DNA from: CAZDXV01 sp964648705
GTDB taxonomy: Bacteria; Patescibacteriota; Minisyncoccia; Minisyncoccales; GWA2-38-27
Assembly (NCBI GenBank): GCA_964648705.1
Contig: CAZYOI010000010.1
Coordinates: 1 to 15,043, forward strand
Direction of reading: 5' to 3'
Length of the DNA stretch: 15,043 nucleotides
The position numbers were made by a program, and so were the translations under genes. Shown piece after piece: positions 6,041-12,668 of the stretch (positions are counted from its first letter, which is position 1; each line of letters opens with the position of its first letter). The notes beneath the pieces are model-generated. The model ran no database searches. It was given only the letters and a program-made list of their open reading frames with translations, and was not told where the DNA came from.

Positions 6041-6170
6041 ATGATTAATGCAAGCAAAAACAGATGCGTTAGGTGCGGTCTTTGAGAAAAGAAATTAAAG
6101 GCGGAATGGCGAGAATAAGGACTGCCTGGAAAAAGCTTTGAATGTTTGTCTCCAGGGAACTAGAGGTTAA
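6041..6170 (+). pseudogene. Decayed ferredoxin gene
   Basis: From ATG 6041 the frame reads MINASKNRCVRCGL and stops at TGA 6083-6085. The next residue expected in a CxxCxxC cluster motif is Cys, and TGA differs from TGC by one base; after it the frame continues with EKK. A second frame from 6088 gives KEIKGGMARI, like the central part of small ferredoxins. A third frame from about 6111 gives ENKDCLEKALNVCLQGTRG and stops at 6168-6170, matching the family ending CxxAxxxCPQGAI with the Pro changed to Leu. Three frames, a nonsense codon and a lost Pro fit a ferredoxin gene broken by a substitution and at least two indels. Sequencing error is possible but would have to strike several times within 130 bases. 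Confidence 0.65.
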
Positions 6171-6327
6171 TCAGAGTTTGGTTTTCGCTATTGGGACAGA
6201 TAATGATAAGATAATAAAACAGGATGATCATATTGGGATGTCAAAATACTTTCAGATATGAGAGAATATCAACGAGATGACAGAAGAGTATGAGAAAAAG
6301 GAAAGGTATGTTATAATTTTAAGATAA
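6142..6327 (+). pseudogene. Decayed NifX-family gene
   Basis: The frame from ATG 6142 reads into AIGTDNDKI and then DDHIGMSKYFQI before TGA at 6259-6261. This is the start of a NifX-fold domain: a first strand, then the DHFGxSxYF motif, with Ile in place of Phe. Right at the break the neighbouring frame supplies YERIS, so KYFQ-(I)-YE, the usual continuation, is recovered if about two bases were lost near 6256. The original frame continues to a stop at 6325-6327 with only ENINEMTEEYEKKER and no GPxA motif. The rest of the domain is gone: an intact gene would be about 330 bases or more. It overlaps the end of the ferredoxin remnant, and the extended -10 promoter of the next operon lies inside its end. 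Confidence 0.6.
6309..6317 (+). promoter_or_regulatory. Extended -10 promoter of the 2-oxoacid oxidoreductase operon
   Basis: TGT followed by a perfect TATAAT (6312-6317) forms an extended -10 element, TGnTATAAT. There is no recognisable -35 box 16-18 bases upstream, as is common with extended -10 promoters. Only 12 bases separate it from the ATG at 6330, so transcription would begin about six bases before the start codon. That would make the first gene nearly leaderless. Read by eye. Confidence 0.55.
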
Positions 6328-6329
6328 AA

Positions 6330-7988
6330 ATGAAAAAAGATTATTCAATTTTAATAGGAGGAAAGGCAGGCCAGGGAACCAGGAAAGCGGGATTGGTGAT
6401 CGCCAAGCTTCTTTCTCAGCTTGGATACAGAATCTTTATCTACGATGATTATCAATCCTTGATTAGGGGAGGCCACAGCTTTTCTAAAATAAGGGCTTCA
6501 GAGAGCGAAGTTTTTTCCCATCGCAAGAAGATAGACTTTCTTTTAGCTTTTGATAAAAACACAGTAGAGAAACATCGAGAGGATTTGGATAAAAAGGGAC
6601 TGATTATCTACAACAGCGATGAGTTCTCTCTTTCAGATAAAAACTCTAAAGGGGTTGCTATGAGAAAGATTGTAGAAGAAGCAGGAGGGCGCCTCATAAT
6701 GGAAAATGTTGTTCTTGTTTCCTCTTTTGCGAAAATGATTGGTATTGAATGGGGGATTTTAGAGGGGGTTTTTAGGAAGGAGTTTAAAAAATATCAAGAT
6801 CTTAATTTAAAGATAGCGGAAGTATCTTTTAAGAAGACAGAGAAGATTGCTGAGTTTGAGAAAATAAATCAAAAGAAAAAAACTCTTCTTACGGGCAATG
6901 AAGCTCTTTCTTTGGGGGCTCTTAAGGCCGGTTTGGATCTTTACCTTGCTTATCCCATGACCCCTGCCAGCGGCATTCTTCATTATCTAGCTGCGTATAA
7001 AAAAGAGTTTGGAATAGGTGTTTACTATTTGGAGAATGAAGTAGGAATTGCAAATGCTGCTTTGGGATCAGCTTACAGCGGAGCTAGGACAATGGTAGGA
7101 ACCTCCGGAGGAGGGTTTGCTTTAATGACAGAAGCTTTAAGCTTGGCTGCCCAAAGCGAGAATCCTCTGGTTTTTGTCGAGAGCCAGAGAATGTCTCCGG
7201 CTACGGGTGTTCCTACTTATACAGGCCAGGGCGATTTACTTTTTTCTCTTACAGCCGGTCACGGCGATATTTTAAGATTTGTTATAGCTCCGGGAGATGC
7301 CGACGAAGCTTGTTTATGGGCAGGGAAGATATTGAATCTTTCTTGGAAGTACCAAACTCCTTCAATACTTTTGATAGATAAAGAAATATCAGAAAGCACC
7401 TTCAGTTTTGATGAGAATATTTTGAATAAGATAAAGAAGGAAAAGCCGGTTCTTTGGGACAAAAAGGGAGAGTATCTTAGGTATAAAGACACAAGAAACG
7501 GAGTTTCGCCTCTTGCTTTTCCGGGGGAGGATAATGCGGTCTCCAAATCAAGCAGCTATGAGCACGATGAGTTTGGAGTTGCAGTGGAAGACAAAGAAAG
7601 CGTTGAAAAAATGCAGAATAAGAGATTGAGGAAGTTTAGAGAAATGAGAAAAGAAGTGGAGAAGATGAAAGCTGTTAATGTTTATGGAAAAAAGAGCAGC
7701 AATAAAGCAATTATATCCTGGGGGTCTACAAAAGGTCCTGCCAAGGAGGCAGCTGAAAAACTGGGGATAAAGATGATACAGCCTGTTGTTTTAGAGCCTT
7801 TTCCCGAGAAAGAAATGAGGAAAGCTTTAAGAGGGGTAAAGAAGATTGCTTTAGCGGAGACAAACGGTTTTGGCCAGCTGGGGAAGGTTTTAAACTGTTA
7901 TGGAATAAGGACTGACAAGAAAGTTTTAAAATATGACGCCAGACCCTTTTTGCCGGAGGAAATAGAGAAAAAGTTATCTAAATTTTAA
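6330..7988 (+). CDS. korA: 2-oxoacid:ferredoxin oxidoreductase, fused gamma-alpha subunit
   Basis: With the beta subunit that follows, this enzyme oxidatively decarboxylates a 2-oxoacid to an acyl-CoA, reducing ferredoxin. Residues 5-178 are the gamma domain (GGKAGQGTRKAG at 10-21; DDYQSLIRGGHS at 39-50). Residues 186-380 are the pyrimidine-binding domain of the alpha part: GNEALSLGALKAG, then AYPMTPAS (207-214) matching the family's YPITPSS, LENEVGIANAALG (234-246), and RMSPATGVPT-YTGQGDL (287-302). A C-terminal domain follows (ISWGSTKG, KKIALAETN). The gamma-alpha fusion and two-subunit form are typical of 2-oxoglutarate and broad 2-oxoacid enzymes. The actual substrate is not decided by sequence. 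The beta gene starts one base after its stop. The start is chosen at the ATG just before the first strand. Confidence 0.92.
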   Translation: MKKDYSILIGGKAGQGTRKAGLVIAKLLSQLGYRIFIYDDYQSLIRGGHSFSKIRASESEVFSHRKKIDFLLAFDKNTVEKHREDLDKKGLIIYNSDEFSLSDKNSKGVAMRKIVEEAGGRLIMENVVLVSSFAKMIGIEWGILEGVFRKEFKKYQDLNLKIAEVSFKKTEKIAEFEKINQKKKTLLTGNEALSLGALKAGLDLYLAYPMTPASGILHYLAAYKKEFGIGVYYLENEVGIANAALGSAYSGARTMVGTSGGGFALMTEALSLAAQSENPLVFVESQRMSPATGVPTYTGQGDLLFSLTAGHGDILRFVIAPGDADEACLWAGKILNLSWKYQTPSILLIDKEISESTFSFDENILNKIKKEKPVLWDKKGEYLRYKDTRNGVSPLAFPGEDNAVSKSSSYEHDEFGVAVEDKESVEKMQNKRLRKFREMRKEVEKMKAVNVYGKKSSNKAIISWGSTKGPAKEAAEKLGIKMIQPVVLEPFPEKEMRKALRGVKKIALAETNGFGQLGKVLNCYGIRTDKKVLKYDARPFLPEEIEKKLSKF

Positions 7989-7989
7989 T

Positions 7990-8838
7990 ATGAAGGAAAA
8001 AGACCTAAAACTTGATACATATGCTAAAAATACCTGGTGTCCTGGCTGCGCAAACTTCGCTATTTTGGCTGCCTTAAAGAATGCAGTTTCTTCCTTGGTA
8101 GAAAAGGGAACGAGGAAAAAAGACATTGTCCTGGTGAGCGGTATTGGCTGCAGCTCCAAGATTATTGATTATTTGAATCTGAACAGTTTTTCTTCTCTCC
8201 ATGGCCGTCCTATTGTTTCAGCCGAGGGAATAAAAATGGGCAACCCCGATCTTAAAGTGATAGTATGCGCCGGCGACGGCGGAATTTACAATGAGGGGAT
8301 CTCTCATTTAGTTCACGCTGCCAAAAGGAACAGCGATATTACTGTTTTGGTTCATAACAACAGGATTTTTGCCTTGACTACGGGCCAGTTTACAGCTACT
8401 TCTCCTTTGCACTTTAAGGGAAAGTCTACCCCGGAAGGAAGCATAGAAAAACCTATTAATCCTTTGAAAATAGTTCTTGCTTCAAACGGCACCTTTGTAT
8501 CAAGAGGTTATTCTTTGAGAGGCAAACATTTAGAAGGTTTGATTGTTAAAGCGGCAGAGCACGAAGGATTCTCTTTTATTGATGTTCTTCAGCCCTGCAT
8601 TTCCTTTTTTAATAATATTGCTTTTTATAATGAAAAGGTTTATCAGGTAGAGGAGAGGGATTTGGATTCTCAAAAAGAAGCTTTAAAGAAGATAGAGGAA
8701 TGGGATTATAATAAGAAAGAAGGAAAGATTCCTATAGGATTGTTTTATAAAGTTCAGGAACCTGCCTGCTGGAGAAAGAGTTTTTCTCAAAAAAGAAAAG
8801 AGGTCGATTTTAAAAAGTTTTTAAGAGATAATCATTAA
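7990..8838 (+). CDS. korB: 2-oxoacid:ferredoxin oxidoreductase, beta subunit
   Basis: This subunit binds thiamine diphosphate and one [4Fe-4S] cluster. The cluster ligands are visible: C17-P-G-C20 near the N-terminus, C54 in SGIGCSSK, and C203 in LQPC, the same four-Cys arrangement as in archaeal two-subunit enzymes. The thiamine diphosphate/Mg motif is AGDGGIYNEG (residues 94-103) leading to HNN (122-124) and the TTGQFTATSP stretch (130-139). At 282 residues it has the normal length. No separate delta ferredoxin subunit follows in the classical form, but the next gene encodes a small ferredoxin-like protein, in contact (its GTG comes directly after this TAA), which may be the electron acceptor. 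Confidence 0.93.
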   Translation: MKEKDLKLDTYAKNTWCPGCANFAILAALKNAVSSLVEKGTRKKDIVLVSGIGCSSKIIDYLNLNSFSSLHGRPIVSAEGIKMGNPDLKVIVCAGDGGIYNEGISHLVHAAKRNSDITVLVHNNRIFALTTGQFTATSPLHFKGKSTPEGSIEKPINPLKIVLASNGTFVSRGYSLRGKHLEGLIVKAAEHEGFSFIDVLQPCISFFNNIAFYNEKVYQVEERDLDSQKEALKKIEEWDYNKKEGKIPIGLFYKVQEPACWRKSFSQKRKEVDFKKFLRDNH

Positions 8839-9048
8839 GTGCCTTATAAAGTAAACAAAGAAAAATGTTTAGGTGTTAAAAACCGCGGTATCTGCATGCA
8901 GAATTGTTCCGGAGCGACAAAAGAAAGAAGCGATGGGAAAGCAGAAGTCGTAGATCAGAAGAAATTAGAACAATGCGGAGGAGAAAGCGTTTGTCCTATG
9001 GGAGCTATAGAGGAGACAAGCGGTGATTCTGATCCGGAGCAAAATTAA
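8839..9048 (+). CDS. Atypical small ferredoxin
   Basis: This 69-residue protein begins with GTG directly after the beta-subunit stop; the only downstream Met codons fall inside the cluster region, so GTG is preferred. Cysteines are C10, C19, C23, C46 and C52. The end SVCPMGAIEE (C52-P) and the opening VNKEKCLG are typical of single-cluster ferredoxins. Between them the usual CxxCxxCxxxC is altered: after C10 comes LGVKNRGI and then C19, so the second ligand is missing and the loop is three residues longer. C23 and C46 sit where Pyrococcus ferredoxin has its disulfide. It could carry a [3Fe-4S] cluster or a [4Fe-4S] cluster with a non-Cys ligand. From position it is the likely electron partner of the oxidoreductase. 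Confidence 0.75.
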   Translation: MPYKVNKEKCLGVKNRGICMQNCSGATKERSDGKAEVVDQKKLEQCGGESVCPMGAIEETSGDSDPEQN

Positions 9049-9071
9049 ACACAGCAGGAGAAGAAATTGAA

Positions 9072-9386
9072 ATGTTAGAATTAACTGATCAGGATTTTGA
9101 AAAAGAAGTTATAGAAACAGGCGGACTCTTTCTGGTTGATTTTTGGAGTCCCGGTTGCCCTCCATGCGAGATGATAGCTCCTGTTATTGAAGAGATTGGA
9201 GAAGAGTTTGAAGAAAGAGTAAAGGTTGGGAAGGTAAATATTAGAGAAAATCCTCGGTTAGCCGAGAAGTATAAGATTATGGGGGTGCCTACCTTAATTA
9301 TTTTTAAAGAAGGACAAGTAAAAGAAAGAGCAACCGGTCTTCGTCCTAAAGGGGTTGTGGTAGACAAGCTTAAATCCTTATTATAA
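9072..9386 (+). CDS. Thioredoxin
   Basis: This is a 104-residue cytoplasmic thioredoxin-fold protein. The active site is DFWSPGCPPCEMIAPV with C29-P-P-C32 instead of the usual CGPC; the W at residue 25 and the cis-proline motif GVPTL are conserved, and the family's Asp in the second strand (VDFW) is present. It probably exchanges disulfides with partners and needs a reductase, none of which is visible here. The CPPC variant should shift the redox potential compared with CGPC, but by how much cannot be read from sequence. An AGGAG at 9056-9060 lies 11 bases before the ATG, one of the few plausible Shine-Dalgarno sites in the window. It follows the ferredoxin by 23 bases and is likely part of the same transcript. 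Confidence 0.93.
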   Translation: MLELTDQDFEKEVIETGGLFLVDFWSPGCPPCEMIAPVIEEIGEEFEERVKVGKVNIRENPRLAEKYKIMGVPTLIIFKEGQVKERATGLRPKGVVVDKLKSLL

Positions 9387-9405
9387 AAGTAAATAATTAA
9401 GTTCT

Positions 9406-9909
9406 ATGGCTATTATACTTGGTTTAGAAAAAGATCAGGCAGAACAGGAAGCTAAAGGAGTTTACGATAAGTTTGAAAAAGATACAGGCAAGGTTCCAGA
9501 ATGGGTCAAGGTAATGGCTCATAATCCCAAGGTGGTAAAGGAGTTTACAGAGCTTTTCAGCGTTATAATGAAGGAAGGATATATAGAGCCTCTCCTGAGA
9601 TGGAAAATCGCCTATACTGTTTCCCAGGCTTTAAAATGCCGCTTTTGCGTTGATGTTACAGGGAAGATGCTTGAAAGTCTTGGAGCTGATAAAGAGATTG
9701 TGAGAAAAGCAGAGGGGCTTGAAGAAAAAGAGAGGGAGGTTTTGGAGCTTGTTAAGAAAGTTACGGAGACAGCTCAGTGTGATACAGGGCTTTTTAAAAA
9801 GCTGAAGGATAAGTTTTCCGAAGCGGAACTAGTGGAGATAGTGTCTATTATAGGTTTGTTTAACTACATTAATAGGTTTAACAATGCTTTTTGCATTCTT
9901 CCGGAATAA
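9406..9909 (+). CDS. Carboxymuconolactone decarboxylase/AhpD-like protein
   Basis: This all-helical 167-residue protein carries a CxxC (ALKCRFCVDVTGKML, C78 and C81) at the position of the AhpD redox motif. In AhpD the second Cys is followed after three residues by a His that relays protons (CxxCxxxH); here that position is Thr85. Still, the helical setting (EPLLRWKIAYTVSQALKC) is standard for the family. AhpD-like proteins act as peroxidase partners or thiol-disulfide oxidoreductases. Placed between a thioredoxin and a DsbD-like membrane protein, a thiol redox role is more likely than decarboxylation. The stop at 9907-9909 is one base from the next gene's preferred ATG at 9911. Confidence 0.8.
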   Translation: MAIILGLEKDQAEQEAKGVYDKFEKDTGKVPEWVKVMAHNPKVVKEFTELFSVIMKEGYIEPLLRWKIAYTVSQALKCRFCVDVTGKMLESLGADKEIVRKAEGLEEKEREVLELVKKVTETAQCDTGLFKKLKDKFSEAELVEIVSIIGLFNYINRFNNAFCILPE

Positions 9910-9910
9910 G

Positions 9911-11035
9911 ATGTTCAAGAAAATTCCTTTCTTTTTTTTAACTTTTATCCTTTTTTTGGGCGTCTTTGGTTTTGTCTCTGCCCAGGAAAAGGTAGGGGTT
10001 AATTTCTTTTACAGCAAGACCTGTCCTCATTGCGCAAAAGAAAAGACTTTTCTAGAGAACGAAATAGTAGAAAAATATCCGGAAGTTGAGCTTAATAAAT
10101 TCCTAGTTTCAGAGAATATTGATCTGCTGAAGGATTTTTACGAAGATTATAATGTTCCTGAGGAAAAGTACGGACTGGTTCCTATAACTTTCATTAATAG
10201 AAGTTATTTCTTGGGTTTTGATGAGGAGACAAGAAAAGAAATAGAGGATTGCATCTTAAATGAGATAGAGGAATACCCTCATCCTTCTTCTGAAAAGGAA
10301 GATAGGATTTCTATTCCCTTTTTAGGCAAGATTGAGGCGGGCAACTATTCTCTTCCCGCCCTTTCTGTGATTTTGGGCTTTTTCGACGGCTTTAATGTTT
10401 GTTCTCTGGGAGCTCTTGTTCTTATCTTAGGATTGGTTTTAGCTCTGCGGGAAAGAAAGAAAATATTTCTCTACGGAGGAGTTTTTATAGGAACTACGGC
10501 TCTGATCTACGGTTTCTTGATAGTTGTTTGGCATCAGATTTTCTCTGTTCTTGCTTCCTATTTAAGAGGAATGGAGATATTAATAGGTGTTTTGGGAATA
10601 TGCGGAGGGGTTTATTTCTTGAGAGAGTTTATAAGGTTCAGAAAATATGGTCCTGCCTGCCAGACACGGGGAAAGGTTTCAGAGCTTACCCTTAAGATAA
10701 AGAAGATCCTTCAGGAATCAGAAAGCATAATTTTAATAATAGCCAGCTTGCTTTTGTTCGCTGCCATAATAACTGTTGTAGAGTTCCCTTGTTCTGCCGC
10801 TATCCCGGTTTTCTTTGCTTCTGTTTTAGCCGAGGCTCAGCTTCCTGTCTCTTTATATCTTCTCTATATTGCTATTTTTGTTCTCTTCTATATGATAGAC
10901 GAGATTATAGTTTTCCTTATAGCTTTCTTTACTATGAAAATAAGGATTGCTTCTCCTAGATTTACTGTTTGGATTACTTTATTGGAAGCTATTATCCTTT
11001 TTGGGTTTGGTTTTTATTATCTTTTTGGACTTTAG
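9911..11035 (+). CDS. Secreted thioredoxin-like domain fused to DsbD/CcdA-type membrane domain
   Basis: I start at ATG 9911 rather than the in-frame ATG at 9884. The later start gives a clean signal peptide (MFKK, hydrophobic core 6-20, then FVSA before QEK) and does not overlap the AhpD-like gene. In the 374-residue form, residues 28-118 are a thioredoxin/glutaredoxin-like domain with C38-P-H-C41 outside the membrane and a possible cis-Pro at VP-ITF (90-94). About six transmembrane helices follow from 147. Two membrane cysteines, C164 in DGFNVCSLGA and C294 in EFPCSAA, match the pair that passes electrons in CcdA/DsbD. It probably moves reducing equivalents from cytoplasmic thioredoxin (encoded two genes upstream) to extracytoplasmic thiols. 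The domain order, thioredoxin first, is reversed against the C-terminal thioredoxin domain of classical DsbD. Confidence 0.82.
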   Translation: MFKKIPFFFLTFILFLGVFGFVSAQEKVGVNFFYSKTCPHCAKEKTFLENEIVEKYPEVELNKFLVSENIDLLKDFYEDYNVPEEKYGLVPITFINRSYFLGFDEETRKEIEDCILNEIEEYPHPSSEKEDRISIPFLGKIEAGNYSLPALSVILGFFDGFNVCSLGALVLILGLVLALRERKKIFLYGGVFIGTTALIYGFLIVVWHQIFSVLASYLRGMEILIGVLGICGGVYFLREFIRFRKYGPACQTRGKVSELTLKIKKILQESESIILIIASLLLFAAIITVVEFPCSAAIPVFFASVLAEAQLPVSLYLLYIAIFVLFYMIDEIIVFLIAFFTMKIRIASPRFTVWITLLEAIILFGFGFYYLFGL

Positions 11036-11080
11036 TGTCTTTGCGATGGCGAAAAAATTAATCTTTTTACGATAATTATT

Positions 11081-12046
11081 ATGAAAAAAGATTCAAAAAT
11101 TTATTTTATTATTCTTCTCTTGGCAGCAATATCACTGGCTGTAGTAGGAGTTTTATTCTTCTTTAGTCGTGAGAAACCAGAGATAAAACCCGAGAGGAAT
11201 TTTACAATAATAGTAGTACCTGATACTCAGAAATATCTTTTAGACGGGAAGTATTCTGAAATTTTCGAAGCTCAGGTTGAATGGATTGCGGAGAATAAAG
11301 ATTTAATGAATATAAAGTTTGTGATTCACGAGGGAGATATTGTGGAGAATTGGGACGATAGAAAAGAATGGGAAGAAGCGAAAACTATTATGGAAATTTT
11401 AGAAAAAAATAAGATTCCTTTCAGTGTTATTCCGGGAAACCACGACCACGAAGATAATGATACTAACGGCTCCTCTGTTTTTTATAATGAATATTTTTCA
11501 GTTTCCAGTTTTTCAGAAAAGGATTGGTGGGGCGGTAATTATAATCAAAATGATAACAACTACCAGTTGCTTAAAATTCAGGGAATTGACTTTATCTTTC
11601 TAGGTTTGGACTGGTGTCCCTCTGATGACGAAATTGAATGGGCTGATAGTATTTTGAAAAGCTATCCTCAAAGAAAAGCTATTCTTACCACCCACGGCTA
11701 CTTGGATGATGCTACCGCTACAAGAAAAGGGATTCACGGATGTAATGACACCAACTATATTTGGAATGATCTTGTTAAAAAACATAAAAACCTTCAAATT
11801 GTTTTGTCCGGCCACGAGCATGATGACGACGGAGAGGCCTTTAGGACGGATATTAATTTATCAGGCAAGCGGGTTTATCAGATGATGGCTGATTATCAAG
11901 GAGAACCTGCTGGAGGGAATGGCTGGTTGAGAATTTTAGAATTTTCTCCTTCGGAAGACAAAATTTATGTAAAAACGTATTCTCCTCATTCAAGTAGATA
12001 TGAGAAAGACAAAAACAGCCAGTTTATTTTAGATTATGAGTTTTAA
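11081..12046 (+). CDS. Membrane-anchored calcineurin-like metallophosphoesterase
   Basis: A single hydrophobic helix at residues 7-28 anchors a 290-residue domain that should lie outside the cytoplasm. The dimetal site of the calcineurin-like fold is visible in order: PDTQKY (D48, with Gln50 where His is most common), GDIVEN (G85, D86), GNHDH (119-123), TTHGY (H205) and GHEH (244-247). The insert DWWGGNYNQNDNN (148-160) has the pattern seen in secreted phosphoesterases of this sort. The substrate (nucleotide, phospholipid or other phosphoester) cannot be told. Its stop overlaps the uracil-DNA glycosylase start by 11 bases, so the two are co-expressed, although no functional link between an outside phosphatase and DNA repair is evident. 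Confidence 0.88.
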   Translation: MKKDSKIYFIILLLAAISLAVVGVLFFFSREKPEIKPERNFTIIVVPDTQKYLLDGKYSEIFEAQVEWIAENKDLMNIKFVIHEGDIVENWDDRKEWEEAKTIMEILEKNKIPFSVIPGNHDHEDNDTNGSSVFYNEYFSVSSFSEKDWWGGNYNQNDNNYQLLKIQGIDFIFLGLDWCPSDDEIEWADSILKSYPQRKAILTTHGYLDDATATRKGIHGCNDTNYIWNDLVKKHKNLQIVLSGHEHDDDGEAFRTDINLSGKRVYQMMADYQGEPAGGNGWLRILEFSPSEDKIYVKTYSPHSSRYEKDKNSQFILDYEF

Positions 12047-12668
12047 CAAAGAACAAGGGCTTAAAAAAATTAAAGAGGAAGTTATAAATTGTAGAAAATG
12101 TCCTCTTTGGAGAGAGAGGAAAAAAAACAACTATTATCCGGTTATCGGAGAGGGCAATCATCAAGCCGATATAATGTTTATAGGTGAGGCACCAGGTTCT
12201 AATGAAGTTCGGGAAGGACGTCCTTTTTGTGGCAGGGCTGGTGGTATTTTAGACGAGCTTTTAGAGTCAGTAGGTATAGAAAGAAAGGATGTTTATATCA
12301 CTAACATATTGAAAGACAGACCTCCAAATAACCGGGACCCTCAAACAGAAGAAATTGAAGCCTGCGTTCCTTATCTTGAAAAACAAATTGAAGTTATATC
12401 TCCTCAAATAATTTGTACTTTGGGTAATTTTGCCACCAGATATATTTTTAAAAAGTACGGTTTGAAAGACAAGCTTCAAGGAATAAGCAAGATTCACGGG
12501 CAGGTTTTTTCTTTAATTTCTGAGAAGCAGGATTCTCTTTTTAATAAAAGACCTGAAAGGAAAGTTGAGAAGATCGTAGCTTTCTATCATCCCGCTGTAG
12601 CTACCTATAATATTAATATGAAGAGCGTTTTAAAAGAGGATTTTAGAATTTTAGAAAAGTTTAAATGA
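12036..12668 (+). CDS. Family 4 uracil-DNA glycosylase ([4Fe-4S])
   Basis: This enzyme removes uracil from DNA and starts base excision repair. The four cluster cysteines are visible: C19-R-K-C22-P, C110 in EACVPYL, and C127 in IICTLG. Motif 1 is GEAPGSNEVREGRPFCGRAG (residues 50-69), containing the uracil-site E51 and the family's GRPF. The DRPPNNRDP segment (94-102) and the final HPA motif (H185-P-A, usually HPS) follow. At 210 residues it is the usual family 4 length. The DNA-binding part and active-site loop look complete. It overlaps the gene before (11 bases) and the gene after (ATGA at 12665-12668), and is paired with another DNA-end-processing enzyme, so the two probably form a repair unit. 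Confidence 0.93.
   Translation: MSFNKEQGLKKIKEEVINCRKCPLWRERKKNNYYPVIGEGNHQADIMFIGEAPGSNEVREGRPFCGRAGGILDELLESVGIERKDVYITNILKDRPPNNRDPQTEEIEACVPYLEKQIEVISPQIICTLGNFATRYIFKKYGLKDKLQGISKIHGQVFSLISEKQDSLFNKRPERKVEKIVAFYHPAVATYNINMKSVLKEDFRILEKFK

Noticed and set aside
9884..9910. Upstream ATG for the DsbD-like protein
   Set aside because: It overlaps the AhpD-like gene by 26 bases and puts nine residues before a well-formed signal peptide that starts at 9911.
10399..10695. 98-codon + strand frame within the DsbD-like gene
   Set aside because: It overlaps conserved membrane segments in another frame and has no start signal or recognisable features.
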